Positions 8,227 to 16,729 of a DNA stretch of 57,766 nt are shown in pieces (the first letter of the stretch is position 1; the number at the start of each line of letters is the position of its first letter). A program made the translations under genes and the position numbers. Origin of the DNA: a bacterium (GTDB lineage Bacteria > Bacteroidota > Bacteroidia > Bacteroidales > Muribaculaceae); assembly GCA_004563195.1 (NCBI GenBank), contig SFTJ01000017.1, positions 1 to 57,766 of the forward strand. Reading direction: 5' to 3'. The notes beneath the pieces were generated by a model. The model was not told where the DNA came from. It worked only from the letters and a program-made list of their open reading frames with translations, and searched no databases.

Positions 8227-8277
8227 AAGGCTGTGTCGTAATAATTGAAAAATTTACGGCGCAGCCTTATATTTTTT
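8227..8277. terminator. intrinsic terminator between convergent genes
   Basis: A 15-nt arm at 8227-8241 pairs with 8254-8268 with only two mismatched or wobble positions, followed by ATATTTTTTG. It ends rho and, read from the other strand, could also end the convergent gene at 8304. Confidence 0.8.
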
Positions 8278-8303
8278 GTTGTTTAGAATTATGCAAGCGC
8301 GAA

Positions 8304-8999
8304 TTATTGGGCTTTAGCGAGAGTTTCGGTAATTCGGTTTAGCGAGGTGTCCTTTAGCACCACGGTCATGTGGTGCAGCAGATAGAGAGTGGGGATGTTG
8401 CTGATGTGATAGGTCTGTTCGCTTTCGATAATCATATCGCGGTCGAAGCCGTTGACTATGATGTCGGGCATTTGGCTTGCGCGCCACATTTGCTCGTCGC
8501 CGAAAGGGTAGATGCCTATGATGGCAAGTTTGCCCTCCGCCACAAGTTGGCGAAGCAATTCGTTATGCTCTATTTGCTTCTTGAGCAGAGCGCAATCGTG
8601 GCAATCAGGGTCGTTGAATAGCAGCACAATGTAGGGAGCCGCAATGGTGCTGAGCGATTGAATCGAATCGTCGGGGGTGACGAAAGAGATGTCGGCAGCC
8701 TTGGTGCCCGGGCGATTTTTCTGCACCAGTTCGAGCATCGAAGCCGGGCGAATCTTCTCCACATCCGAGAGCAAAGGCGACTCTACCACAGCCTCGAGCA
8801 CATCGATGAAAAGGCCTTCGTCGTAGCCCTCGCTACCCGGTGTGTAGAGATACTTTTCGGCTTGCTCGGCAGTGGCTAAAACGGCAGCACTGCTGTGAGC
8901 ACCGCGTATGCGCTGCACAAAACTTCGGGCACACGATTGCGCATCGGTGTTAAAAATGCCAATTATTAGTGCCAAATATGTAGTGAATAGTAATCGCAT
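8304..8999 (-). CDS. secreted thioredoxin-like protein (DUF5106-like)
   Basis: A 231-residue protein with a signal peptide (about 1-20, ending TDAQ). An N-terminal helical region (about 25-95) precedes a thioredoxin-like domain (about 100-230): ITFVTPDDS-like start, PYIVLLFNDPDCHDCALLKK with a CHDC active-site pair, IGIYPFGDEQMW, and a cis-Pro-type IPTLYLL. This arrangement matches periplasmic DUF5106/thioredoxin proteins of Bacteroidetes, which probably act in thiol-disulfide exchange. Substrate unknown. It is divergent from ybaK with 61 nt between the starts and has its own TAATTTTG box immediately before the ATG. Confidence 0.8.
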   Translation of the reverse strand: MRLLFTTYLALIIGIFNTDAQSCARSFVQRIRGAHSSAAVLATAEQAEKYLYTPGSEGYDEGLFIDVLEAVVESPLLSDVEKIRPASMLELVQKNRPGTKAADISFVTPDDSIQSLSTIAAPYIVLLFNDPDCHDCALLKKQIEHNELLRQLVAEGKLAIIGIYPFGDEQMWRASQMPDIIVNGFDRDMIIESEQTYHISNIPTLYLLHHMTVVLKDTSLNRITETLAKAQ

Positions 9000-9003
9000 A
9001 CTG

Positions 9004-9011
9004 CAAAATTA
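9004..9011 (-). promoter_or_regulatory. -7 box abutting the DUF5106-like gene
   Basis: On the minus strand TAATTTTG (9011 to 9004) ends 4 nt before the ATG at 8999, which predicts a leaderless or nearly leaderless transcript. Confidence 0.5.
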
Positions 9012-9022
9012 AATAAAATTCT

Positions 9023-9030
9023 TAACTTTG
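9023..9030 (+). promoter_or_regulatory. -7 box for ybaK
   Basis: TAACTTTG matches TAnnTTTG and lies 30 nt before the ybaK ATG. It may drive ybaK, aroC and the radical-SAM gene together. Confidence 0.55.
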
Positions 9031-9060
9031 CATAAAGAGAAACAAAAATGAAATAAAGAA

Positions 9061-9543
9061 ATGGCCGGAATTAACAAAACCAATGCAGCGCGGCTGCTCG
9101 ACAAAGCCAAAATAAAATATGAGTTGGTGCCCTACGAGGTAGATGAAAACGACCTGGCAGCCACTCACATAGCCGAGCAACTCGGGGAAAACATAAAGCA
9201 AGTGTTTAAGACACTGGTTCTCAAAGGCGACAAGACCGGACACTTTGTGTGCGTGGTGCCCGGCGACGATGAAGTGGATTTGAAAAAGGCGGCAAAAGTG
9301 TCGGGCAACAAGAAAGTAGACCTTATAGCGATGAAGGAATTGCTGCCCACCACAGGCTATATAAGAGGCGGATGTTCGCCCGTGGGCATGAAAAAGAGTT
9401 TTCCCACCTATTTTCATCACACTTGCCGCGACTTCGACTACATATATGTGAGCGCAGGAGTGCGCGGACTGCAATTTAAGATACAGCCCGAGCCGCTCAT
9501 AGCTTACACACGCGCCACCCTCGCCGACATAGTGGCTGAATAG
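9061..9543 (+). CDS. ybaK: Cys-tRNA(Pro)/Cys-tRNA(Cys) deacylase YbaK
   Basis: YbaK hydrolyses Cys mischarged onto tRNA(Pro). The 160-residue protein covers the whole family: INKTNAARLLDKAKI start, KTLVLKGDKTGHFVCVVPGDDEVDLKK with the conserved Lys, and TTGYIRGGCSPVGMKKSFPTY containing the GGxSP-like GGCSPVG loop. It is followed after 49 nt by aroC in the same direction, so the two may be co-transcribed. The start is supported by the family N-terminus and the TAACTTTG box upstream. Confidence 0.93.
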   Translation: MAGINKTNAARLLDKAKIKYELVPYEVDENDLAATHIAEQLGENIKQVFKTLVLKGDKTGHFVCVVPGDDEVDLKKAAKVSGNKKVDLIAMKELLPTTGYIRGGCSPVGMKKSFPTYFHHTCRDFDYIYVSAGVRGLQFKIQPEPLIAYTRATLADIVAE

Positions 9544-9592
9544 GCGAGAAAAGAAACATAATTACGAAACCCAATCAAAAGCAAAGCGATAT

Positions 9593-10669
9593 ATGCGAAA
9601 CAAAATAGGAGAAATATTCACACTTACCACCTTTGGTGAGTCGCACGGACCTGCTATAGGCGGCATAATAGACGGAATGCCCTCAGGAGTGGCAATCGAC
9701 GAGGCGTACGTGCAGCGCGAACTCGACCGCCGTCGTCCCGGACAGTCGGACATAGTGACCGCTCGAAACGAGAAGGACCGTGTGCGCATACTCTCGGGCG
9801 TGTTCGAAGGCATTACCACAGGCACACCCATAGGTTTCGTGATAGATAATGAAGACCATCACAGTGCCGACTATAGCAATATAGCCCGCTGTTTCCGCCC
9901 CTCGCATGCCGATTACACCTACACATCGAAGTATGGCATACGCGACTATCGCGGAGGCGGACGATCGTCGGCACGAGAGACGGCAGCCCGTGTGGCAGGC
10001 GGCGCATTTGCCCGCAAAGCGCTTGAGCAGTTGGGTATCAGCATCGTGGCTTACACCTCGCAAGTGGGCAATATAGCACTCGATAACGATTATCATCGCT
10101 ACGACCTCAGCACCGTAGACAGCAACATAGTGCGCTGCCCCGATGCCGCCGTGGCAGAGCGAATGATAGAACTCATACGCCAAGTGCGCTCCGAGGGCGA
10201 CACTATAGGCGGTGTGATAACCTGCGTGATAAAGGGCGTGCCCGTGGGACTCGGCGAACCCGTCTTCGGGCGACTGAATGCACAGCTCGGCGCTGCTATG
10301 CTCAGCATCAATGCCGTGAAAGGTTTTGAATATGGCTTGGGATTTGATTTCGCCGAAAAGCGAGGCAGCGAAGTGCTTGATCGCTTTGTGAACAACGACG
10401 GCAAGATAAGCACCCTCACCAATAACTCCGGAGGCATACAAGGCGGCATTTCAAATGGCGAAGACATATACTTCAGAGTGGCATTTAAGCCCGTGGCAAC
10501 GCTGCTGCGCGATGTTGAGACCATCGATGCCGACGGCAATCCTATGGTGCTCAAAGCCAAGGGCCGTCACGACCCGTGTGTGCTGCCGCGCGCTGTGCCC
10601 GTAGTGGAGGCTATGGCGGCTATTACCATTCTCGATAACTATCTCATCAATAAGACAGTATGCCTATAA
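9593..10669 (+). CDS. aroC: chorismate synthase
   Basis: AroC makes chorismate from 5-enolpyruvylshikimate-3-phosphate using reduced FMN, the last step of the shikimate pathway. The 358-residue protein has the family signatures: GESHGPAIGGIIDGMPSG (residues 15-32), ELDRRRPGQS, DYRGGGRSSARETAARVAGGA, and the C-terminal GRHDPCVLPRAVPVVEAM. Length is typical. Its last 10 nt overlap the start of the radical-SAM gene, which implies translational coupling. No attenuator was seen upstream. Confidence 0.97.
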   Translation: MRNKIGEIFTLTTFGESHGPAIGGIIDGMPSGVAIDEAYVQRELDRRRPGQSDIVTARNEKDRVRILSGVFEGITTGTPIGFVIDNEDHHSADYSNIARCFRPSHADYTYTSKYGIRDYRGGGRSSARETAARVAGGAFARKALEQLGISIVAYTSQVGNIALDNDYHRYDLSTVDSNIVRCPDAAVAERMIELIRQVRSEGDTIGGVITCVIKGVPVGLGEPVFGRLNAQLGAAMLSINAVKGFEYGLGFDFAEKRGSEVLDRFVNNDGKISTLTNNSGGIQGGISNGEDIYFRVAFKPVATLLRDVETIDADGNPMVLKAKGRHDPCVLPRAVPVVEAMAAITILDNYLINKTVCL

Positions 10670-11586
10670 TCGACAATGTGGGATATTGCGACTATGGCGA
10701 CTTTCTGCGCCGTTATTTCGACTGCAAAGTGCAGAAAATAGCCATCGATGCCGGATTTGCCTGCCCCAATCGCGACGGAACGAAGGGTGTGGGCGGATGC
10801 ATCTATTGCAACAATCAGTCGTTTAATCCCGCTTATTGCCAAACCCGCATCTCGGTGGCTGAACAGATAGCCAAAGGCAAAGATTTTTTTGCCCGAAAGT
10901 ATCCAGAGATGAAATATTTGGCTTATTTTCAGGCGTATACCAATACTTACGGCGAATTATCCACGCTGCGCGAGCTTTATGAAGAAGCCCTGCGCCAAAC
11001 CGATGTGGTGGGCATAATCATTGCCACCCGTCCCGATTGTATGCCCCAAGAACTTCTCAACTATCTCTCCGAACTGAGTAAAACGCACTTTGTGATGGTG
11101 GAATACGGTGTGGAAACCTCGCACGATGCTACCCTCAAGCTCATCAATCGCGGTCATACATGGCACGATGTGGAAGATGCAGTGACCCGCACAGCGGCAG
11201 CCGGTGTGCTTTGCGGAGCACACCTCATATTGGGCCTTCCCGGTGAGGATATGGAGCACTTTGTGACTACGGCAAAGCGCATCTCTGAATTGCCGCTTAG
11301 CACTGTGAAGATGCACCAGCTACAAGTGATAAAAGGCACCCGATTGGCGCAGATGTATGCCGTCGGCGAAGTGACGCTGAAGCAGTGGACCGCCGATGAA
11401 TATATAGACGTGTGCATAGAGATGCTCAAGCACCTGCGAAGCGACTTGGCAGTGGAGCGATTTGTGTCGCAGTCGCCCGACGGCTTGCTTATATGTCCGC
11501 GTTGGGGCTTGAAGAATTATGAATTTACCAACCGACTCAACAATAAAATAAAAGCCCGGCGAGTGAGCCAAGGCAGTGACACTTAA
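10660..11586 (+). CDS. TIGR01212-family radical SAM protein (YhcC-like)
   Basis: A 308-residue radical-SAM protein. The cluster-binding motif is of the TIGR01212 kind: CPNRDGTKGVGGCIYCNN (about residues 35-52), followed by YFQAYTNTYG and an ATRPDCMP motif, then VEYGVETSHDATLKLINRGHT and HLILGLPGED. It most resembles Escherichia coli YhcC, whose reaction is not established. The start overlaps aroC, and the stop overlaps the stop of the convergent histidine kinase within TTAA at 11583-11586. Confidence 0.9.
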   Translation: MPIIDNVGYCDYGDFLRRYFDCKVQKIAIDAGFACPNRDGTKGVGGCIYCNNQSFNPAYCQTRISVAEQIAKGKDFFARKYPEMKYLAYFQAYTNTYGELSTLRELYEEALRQTDVVGIIIATRPDCMPQELLNYLSELSKTHFVMVEYGVETSHDATLKLINRGHTWHDVEDAVTRTAAAGVLCGAHLILGLPGEDMEHFVTTAKRISELPLSTVKMHQLQVIKGTRLAQMYAVGEVTLKQWTADEYIDVCIEMLKHLRSDLAVERFVSQSPDGLLICPRWGLKNYEFTNRLNNKIKARRVSQGSDT

Positions 11587-12653
11587 AGTCGGAAAATGAA
11601 TTGAAGACCACCCTCCGGGTGGTTTCTTGCTATAATGGAACTTCCGTGAAGCTCTACAGCCGATTTCACAATCGATAGTCCGAGGCCGCTACTGCTCATA
11701 TTGCGATTGCGGTCCTTGTCGATGCGATAAAACCGCTCAAAAATCTTGGGAAGGAAGTTTTCGTCAACGCCCTTGCCATTGTCGCGGAACGAGATTCTGC
11801 CATCGTCGAGCAGAGTGATGATTATCATAGTGCCCTCGGAGTAGAATGCTGCATTCTTAACGAGATTGGTGAAAATATTGTAGAGCAGTGTTACGTTTGA
11901 GTGCACGATAAACATGTCGGGCAGATTGTGAGAGGCTTTCATGCCGTATTGGTCGAGGATTGGACGCAAATCTTCGAGCACATTATTGATGCAGTCGGTG
12001 AGATTGACGTCGTCCATCAAAATAACTTCCTTGCCATTGTCGAGGCGAGATATGACGCTCAGACTGTAAGCCATGTTCTGAAGGCGCTGGGTGGTGTCGA
12101 GGCATTTTTTCAAGAATCGGCGGCGCATGTCGGGCGTGATTTGTTCATCGTGCTCGAGCAGCGTGTCGACGTAGCCCTGAATGATGCCGATAGGGGTTTT
12201 TATCTCGTGGTTCAGATTGTTGAGAATAATCTGCTTTGAGAGGAGTATATCGCGTTTGTTTTTCTCGTCCTCTTCTGTTTCGGCCGCTTCATCGGCAGAG
12301 TGGCGTGGTTGAGAATTTACATACTCATATACGTCGGAAGCGATGTTATGTAGACCTCGCCACTTGATAATCTCGGGCGGAGGCACACTACCGGAGTGTA
12401 GTCCCTGGTGCACATATAGTTCGAGTCGGATAATCTCTTTTTTTATCATAACCATTATGTAAATTCCCACTGTAATGGTTATTAATAAGATGATTATCGC
12501 CGACAGAGTTAGGTTGAAGAACGAAGGGTTGAGCCCAAGAATCTGGAGAAAGAAAATAAAAAGTGCTATTGCCACCATCATGATGGCAATGAACACTAAA
12601 GAAAGTGTGACTATGGCATTATTTCTGACTATTCTCTTGAAAGCCGTAACCAT
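11583..12653 (-). CDS. membrane sensor histidine kinase
   Basis: A 356-residue kinase with two membrane helices (about 13-40 and 47-70) joined by a very short loop, so there is almost no periplasmic sensor domain. A cytoplasmic linker (71-140) leads to the dimerisation domain with NNLNHEIKTP (His149 is the phosphorylated residue), then the ATPase domain with NLVKNAAFYS (N box), RDNGKGVD (G1), FERFYRID (F box) and SSSGLGLSIVK (G2). It overlaps its response regulator by 35 nt, which marks a two-component operon. The signal is unknown; the lack of an external domain suggests membrane or internal sensing. Confidence 0.93.
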   Translation of the reverse strand: MVTAFKRIVRNNAIVTLSLVFIAIMMVAIALFIFFLQILGLNPSFFNLTLSAIIILLITITVGIYIMVMIKKEIIRLELYVHQGLHSGSVPPPEIIKWRGLHNIASDVYEYVNSQPRHSADEAAETEEDEKNKRDILLSKQIILNNLNHEIKTPIGIIQGYVDTLLEHDEQITPDMRRRFLKKCLDTTQRLQNMAYSLSVISRLDNGKEVILMDDVNLTDCINNVLEDLRPILDQYGMKASHNLPDMFIVHSNVTLLYNIFTNLVKNAAFYSEGTMIIITLLDDGRISFRDNGKGVDENFLPKIFERFYRIDKDRNRNMSSSGLGLSIVKSAVELHGSSIIARNHPEGGLQFIFRL

Positions 12654-13335
12654 AGCCTAATCGAGTGATAAGGTATGACCCATATTCGCCAATTTTCTTG
12701 CGCAGGCGAGTGATATTGGTGTCGATGGCACGCTCAGTCACTTCATCGCTCTTGCCCCAAATGCTCGAAATGATTTCCTTGCGGGTGTAGATGCAGTTGG
12801 GATTAGAGAGGAAGAATACCAAAAGTTCGAGTTCGGTTTTGGTTAGGCGCACCGGTTCGCCTTTTATGATGCAAAGTTTGTTTTTCTTGCTGATACAAAG
12901 CTCGCGGAAGTGAATCTCGTTTTCGTCGGCGTTGTTATTGTTTTGAGCTTCGAGATTTTTCACCATCTGAGTGCGGCGGAGCAAGCTACGCACGCGAGCG
13001 AGCACCTCGCGAATTCTGAACGGCTTCACTATATAGTCGTCACCGCCTATGTTCAAGCCCTTGACGCGAGCATCTTCGCTGCTGAGAGCACTGCAGAAGA
13101 TGATTGGCATAAACTCGGTGGCAGGGTCGCCCTTTAGGCGCATGGCAAATTCATATCCGTCCATATCTTTCATCATAATGTCGAGAATTATGAGAGAATA
13201 GGATGGAATGTCGAGTTGCATGGCAGCTACGGCGCTCGGCGCTACGGTTACGCTGTAACCTTCGAGTTCCAAATTGTACTTTAAAATCTCACAAATAGAA
13301 TCTTCGTCATCTATAATCAATATCTTGTTATCCAT
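12619..13335 (-). CDS. OmpR/PhoB-family response regulator
   Basis: A 238-residue two-domain regulator. The receiver (1-120) has the acidic pair DDED near residues 9-12, the phosphoacceptor Asp52 in LDIMMKDMDG, and the switch Lys in IVKPF. A linker with a run of four Asn leads to a winged-helix domain (about 140-235) with LTKTELELLVFFLSNPN and the recognition segment TERAIDTNITRLRKKIG. It is the first gene of the pair with the histidine kinase. The target genes cannot be read from the window. Confidence 0.94.
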   Translation of the reverse strand: MDNKILIIDDEDSICEILKYNLELEGYSVTVAPSAVAAMQLDIPSYSLIILDIMMKDMDGYEFAMRLKGDPATEFMPIIFCSALSSEDARVKGLNIGGDDYIVKPFRIREVLARVRSLLRRTQMVKNLEAQNNNNADENEIHFRELCISKKNKLCIIKGEPVRLTKTELELLVFFLSNPNCIYTRKEIISSIWGKSDEVTERAIDTNITRLRKKIGEYGSYLITRLGYGYGFQENSQK

Positions 13336-13455
13336 AATCTAATGTTTTGGTATTATTTTATTTCACAATAGGGGCAAAGTTCAGTATGATATATGAGCCG
13401 ATTGCGCTGACAATCAGCCTTCTCGTCAGGATGGGGGCGCGGCATAATGCCACTC

Positions 13456-14013
13456 TTATTTCACGCCGCGAGTGCGATAAGTGCAGCGAATCTTGCCGTC
13501 GACAATTTTTTTCAACTTTCCGGAGATAAGTTGACGGCGTATGTTGGAAATATGGTCGATAAACACTTGACCTTCGAGGTGGTCGTATTCGTGCTGCAGC
13601 ACGCGTGCGAAATAGCCTTCGAACACTTGCTCATGACTCTCGAAGTTTTCGTCTTGCCATTTAAGGTTAACTTTCTCGATGCGGCTCACATTTTCGTGAA
13701 TTCCGGGTAGGCTTAGGCAGCCCTCTTCGCGCGATTCGCGCTTACCGTCTTCTATCACCTCGAGCACGGGGTTGATGAGCACCATCTTGCTGTCGGCAAG
13801 TTCGGGGAAAGTGTCGGCGAGGCACGATGCATCGATGTAGATAAGACGAATGTTCTTGCCCACTTGCGGAGCAGCAATGCCAATGCCATCGCTGGCATAC
13901 ATGGTTTCCTTCATATTTTCGATGAGACTGCTGAGTTCGGGATACGAACTGTCAATCTCAGTAGATACTTTTCGCAATACGGGATGACCGTAGAGATATA
14001 TTGGTAAAATCAT
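13456..14013 (-). CDS. def: peptide deformylase
   Basis: Def removes the N-formyl group from new proteins using Fe2+ or Zn2+. All three motifs are present: GIGIAAPQVG, EGCLSLPG (metal Cys) and QHEYDHLEG (metal His pair and catalytic Glu). I chose ATG at 14013 (MILPIYLYGHPVLR, 185 residues), the usual start; the frame stays open upstream to 14142 but that extension is AT-rich and has no family match. In many Bacteroidales def follows ruvX; here ruvX lies 14 kb away. Confidence 0.95.
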   Translation of the reverse strand: MILPIYLYGHPVLRKVSTEIDSSYPELSSLIENMKETMYASDGIGIAAPQVGKNIRLIYIDASCLADTFPELADSKMVLINPVLEVIEDGKRESREEGCLSLPGIHENVSRIEKVNLKWQDENFESHEQVFEGYFARVLQHEYDHLEGQVFIDHISNIRRQLISGKLKKIVDGKIRCTYRTRGVK

Positions 14014-14210
14014 ATATGATGATAAAAATAGATTCTTGTTATTATGATGCGTAAGACTAAATTCGTTATTGTTGAGCGAAATTATAAAAAAAACGACACC
14101 AAAACAAATTTTGCGTAATAATAATGTGGTCAAAAATATCATAAAAAAACTAAATTGGGCACATTTTGCCTACTTAGTTACATCGTTATTTCGCACCGGT
14201 TACTCGAGCG

Positions 14211-14253
14211 GAAAAAAATGACAATCGAGCCGCATTAGTAGCACGATTGTCAT
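14211..14253 (-). terminator. intrinsic terminator of the ilv operon
   Basis: ATGACAATCG (14218-14227) and CGATTGTCAT (14244-14253) form a perfect 10-bp stem with a 16-nt loop. On the minus strand it is followed by a T7 run, about 65 nt after the ilvC stop. Confidence 0.85.
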
Positions 14254-14316
14254 AGAAGTAGTGTTATAATGGTGTCAGCCACTTGTCACAGATGAGTGTG
14301 GTGTGGCAAAATGCCA

Positions 14317-15360
14317 TTAGTTGTTTTCGGGACGGAGTTTGCGCACGGTAACTGCAGTTTGCCACATTTCGCTTTCGCGAAGAGCGCGAAGTTCTTCGTT
14401 GAGCTTGTCGCGATAGTCGGGTTGTGAGTTGCTGTCGATAGAGATTTGAGCTTCGTTACCGCTCTTAACGCTTTGGTAGAGGCGTTGCACAACAGGCTTG
14501 ATGGCATCGTGGAACGGAGTCATCCAGTCGAGCGCGCCGCGTTGAGCAGTGGTAGAGCAGTTAGCATACATCCAGTCCATACCCTTTTCGGCAAAGAGAG
14601 GCATAAGCGACTGAGTGAGCTCTTCTACTGTTTCGTTGAAAGCTTCGCTTGGAGTGTGACCATTTTCGCGGAGCACTTCGTATTGAGCCAAGAGAAGGCC
14701 TTGGATAGCGCCCATAAGCGAGCCGCGTTCGCCGGTAAGGTCAGAAGTAGCTTCGCGTTGGAAAGTGGTTTCGAACAAGTAGCCCGAGCCGATGCCTATA
14801 CCGAGAGCGATGGTGCGTTCGTAAGCGCGACCGGTTACATCCTGATAGATAGCGTAAGAAGAGTTCAAGCCACGGCCTTCGAGGAACATGGTGCGGAGCG
14901 AAGTGCCCGATCCCTTAGGAGCCACCATGATAACATCGATATCGGTAGGAGGTACGCAACCTGTGCGGTCGTTCCAAGTGATGGCAAAGCCGTGAGAGAA
15001 ATAGAGCGCCTTGCCCGGAGTGAGATATTTCTTGAGGGTAGGCCAAACCGACATTACAGCTGCATCGCTGAGAAGGCACATGATGATGGTGCCCTTTTCG
15101 CATGCTTCTTCGATGCTGAATAGTGTTTCACCCGGTTTCCAACCGTCGTTGATAGCTTTTTCGAAAGTCTTGCCTTGGCGTTGACCGACGATTACGTTAA
15201 AACCGTTGTCGCGAAGGTTCATACTTTGACCGGGACCTTGCACGCCATAACCGATAACGGCTATTGTTTCGTCTTTCAACACTTCTCTTGCTTTTTCAAG
15301 AGTGAATTCTTCGCGGGTTACTACATTTTCTTCAACACCGCCAAAATTTAATACTGCCAT
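14317..15360 (-). CDS. ilvC: ketol-acid reductoisomerase
   Basis: IlvC isomerises and reduces acetolactate or acetohydroxybutyrate with NADPH, step two of valine and isoleucine synthesis. The 347-residue protein has the Rossmann motif IGYGVQGPGQS, FSHGFAITW, VAPKGSGTSLR and TSDLTGERGSLMGA, which carries acidic metal ligands. Length fits the short class I form. It is the last gene of the ilv operon, 62 nt after the thioesterase gene, and precedes a strong terminator. Confidence 0.97.
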   Translation of the reverse strand: MAVLNFGGVEENVVTREEFTLEKAREVLKDETIAVIGYGVQGPGQSMNLRDNGFNVIVGQRQGKTFEKAINDGWKPGETLFSIEEACEKGTIIMCLLSDAAVMSVWPTLKKYLTPGKALYFSHGFAITWNDRTGCVPPTDIDVIMVAPKGSGTSLRTMFLEGRGLNSSYAIYQDVTGRAYERTIALGIGIGSGYLFETTFQREATSDLTGERGSLMGAIQGLLLAQYEVLRENGHTPSEAFNETVEELTQSLMPLFAEKGMDWMYANCSTTAQRGALDWMTPFHDAIKPVVQRLYQSVKSGNEAQISIDSNSQPDYRDKLNEELRALRESEMWQTAVTVRKLRPENN

Positions 15361-15422
15361 AGTAAAAAATGTTTATTTATGTATTAATGTTGTGTAAGAA
15401 TACTATTTCGAGTTAGTTAATG

Positions 15423-16178
15423 TTATAGTTCCGAGCTGCGCGGTTCGAGCAAAATGCGAGCTCGGCAGTGAGTAGCGCCGTTGTCGTCGGCTATTTCGAG
15501 TCGCACATCGTTGGTGCTGCTGTCGACGTTGAGCGTCACTTCCACGTTGTAGAGGCACTCGCGCACATAGGCTATCTCAAAACGCTTCACGAAGCAGCTT
15601 TGATAGAGCTCGAGCGGGAGTTGGTTCATAAGCAGCTCCACATATCGCACGCTGTTGACGTGGCGATTGATGTCGAGGTCGCAATATTTGAAGCAGTGCT
15701 TCTTGGCGTGGTCGTCGGCCACGGGCAAGAGTCGCGACGGAGTGCTTATGGGGCAAGGATGGTCGCTTACCACGTCCTTGAGGAAGGTGAATCGCGATAT
15801 GTCGACTATCTCGCGGGCCTTGCTGTCGATGACTGCCCAGATGGTGCGAGCATATCCCAGAGTGGAGCCGTCCTGGTCGAGAATCTTGAAGTTACGAAAC
15901 GAGAAATGACGATTGGTGTTCTCCACCCAGGTGACGAAAGTGTATTTTCGGTTCACCTTAGGATATTGAGTCATCTCGATGCTCACGCGCGACAGCACCC
16001 AAGCGAGGTTGTCGGCGCTGAGAGTGGAGTAACCTATGTTCCACATATCGGCATGCTCGGTGGCGACTTCGATTATGCGCGTTAGCAGCAGCGTGATGGG
16101 CATTTCGCCCTCCGGAGTGCATTCGCCCGGCGCCAAAAAGTAGCGATGGCTATATTCTGTTATTCTCTGTTGCTCCAT
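15423..16178 (-). CDS. acyl-ACP thioesterase (FatA/FatB family)
   Basis: A 251-residue double hot-dog protein. The N-terminal half contains YFLAPGECTPEGEMPI and WVLSRVSIEMTQYP; the C-terminal half has DLDINRHVNSVRYVE, which carries the catalytic Asn and His of the plant FatA/FatB-type enzymes. Members hydrolyse acyl-ACP to free fatty acid. It overlaps ilvN by 19 nt inside the branched-chain amino acid operon, which ties its expression to Ile/Val/Leu supply. A role with branched or short acyl-ACPs made from the same keto acids is possible but inferred. Confidence 0.88.
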   Translation of the reverse strand: MEQQRITEYSHRYFLAPGECTPEGEMPITLLLTRIIEVATEHADMWNIGYSTLSADNLAWVLSRVSIEMTQYPKVNRKYTFVTWVENTNRHFSFRNFKILDQDGSTLGYARTIWAVIDSKAREIVDISRFTFLKDVVSDHPCPISTPSRLLPVADDHAKKHCFKYCDLDINRHVNSVRYVELLMNQLPLELYQSCFVKRFEIAYVRECLYNVEVTLNVDSSTNDVRLEIADDNGATHCRARILLEPRSSEL

Positions 16179-16729
16179 ACATCGGTGGGACGTCGATTTT
16201 TCTCTTCGTTGTCGAGATACATACTAACGTATTCAAACGGCGAGCGAGTCACAGCCACGCGTCCGCTGCGGGCAAACTGGCGAATGCCGTATTTTTTGAA
16301 CTCATAGAAGAGCGATTCGGTCTCGTCGTAGTGACCGGTTTTCTCCACGATGGTGTATTCGTGAGTTATTTCGAGAATGCGGGCATTATGCTTGCGAATA
16401 ATGCTCTCGAGATTAGGCTCTTCGAGGAGTTTGATGGTGGGCACCTTGTAGAGCGCAATTTCCTGATACACAATCTCATCGTCGGTATAATAGAATGCCT
16501 TTATAACCTCGATGATGTTTTCTATCTGTTGCACTATCTTCACAATGTCGTCCTTAGAGCAATAGGCAGTGACCGTGATTTTGGAGATGCCCTTAATCGA
16601 AGAAGGCGAAGCGCTGATGGTCTCGATGTTGATTTTGCGTCGAGTGTAGATGATAGAAAGTTTGTGGATTATACCTACGCGGTTTTCGCTGAACACGGTT
16701 ACCGTGTAGAGAGTATTATAGTTTGTCAT
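16160..16729 (-). CDS. ilvN: acetolactate synthase regulatory subunit
   Basis: The small subunit activates the large subunit and gives valine feedback inhibition. The 189-residue protein starts with an ACT domain (YTVTVFSENRVGIIHKLSIIYTRRKINIE split over residues 8-36) and ends with the usual second domain. It is slightly longer than IlvN and similar to IlvH. It overlaps ilvB by 14 nt upstream and the thioesterase by 19 nt downstream, so translation is probably coupled through the operon. Confidence 0.93.
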   Translation of the reverse strand: MTNYNTLYTVTVFSENRVGIIHKLSIIYTRRKINIETISASPSSIKGISKITVTAYCSKDDIVKIVQQIENIIEVIKAFYYTDDEIVYQEIALYKVPTIKLLEEPNLESIIRKHNARILEITHEYTIVEKTGHYDETESLFYEFKKYGIRQFARSGRVAVTRSPFEYVSMYLDNEEKNRRPTDVWSNRE

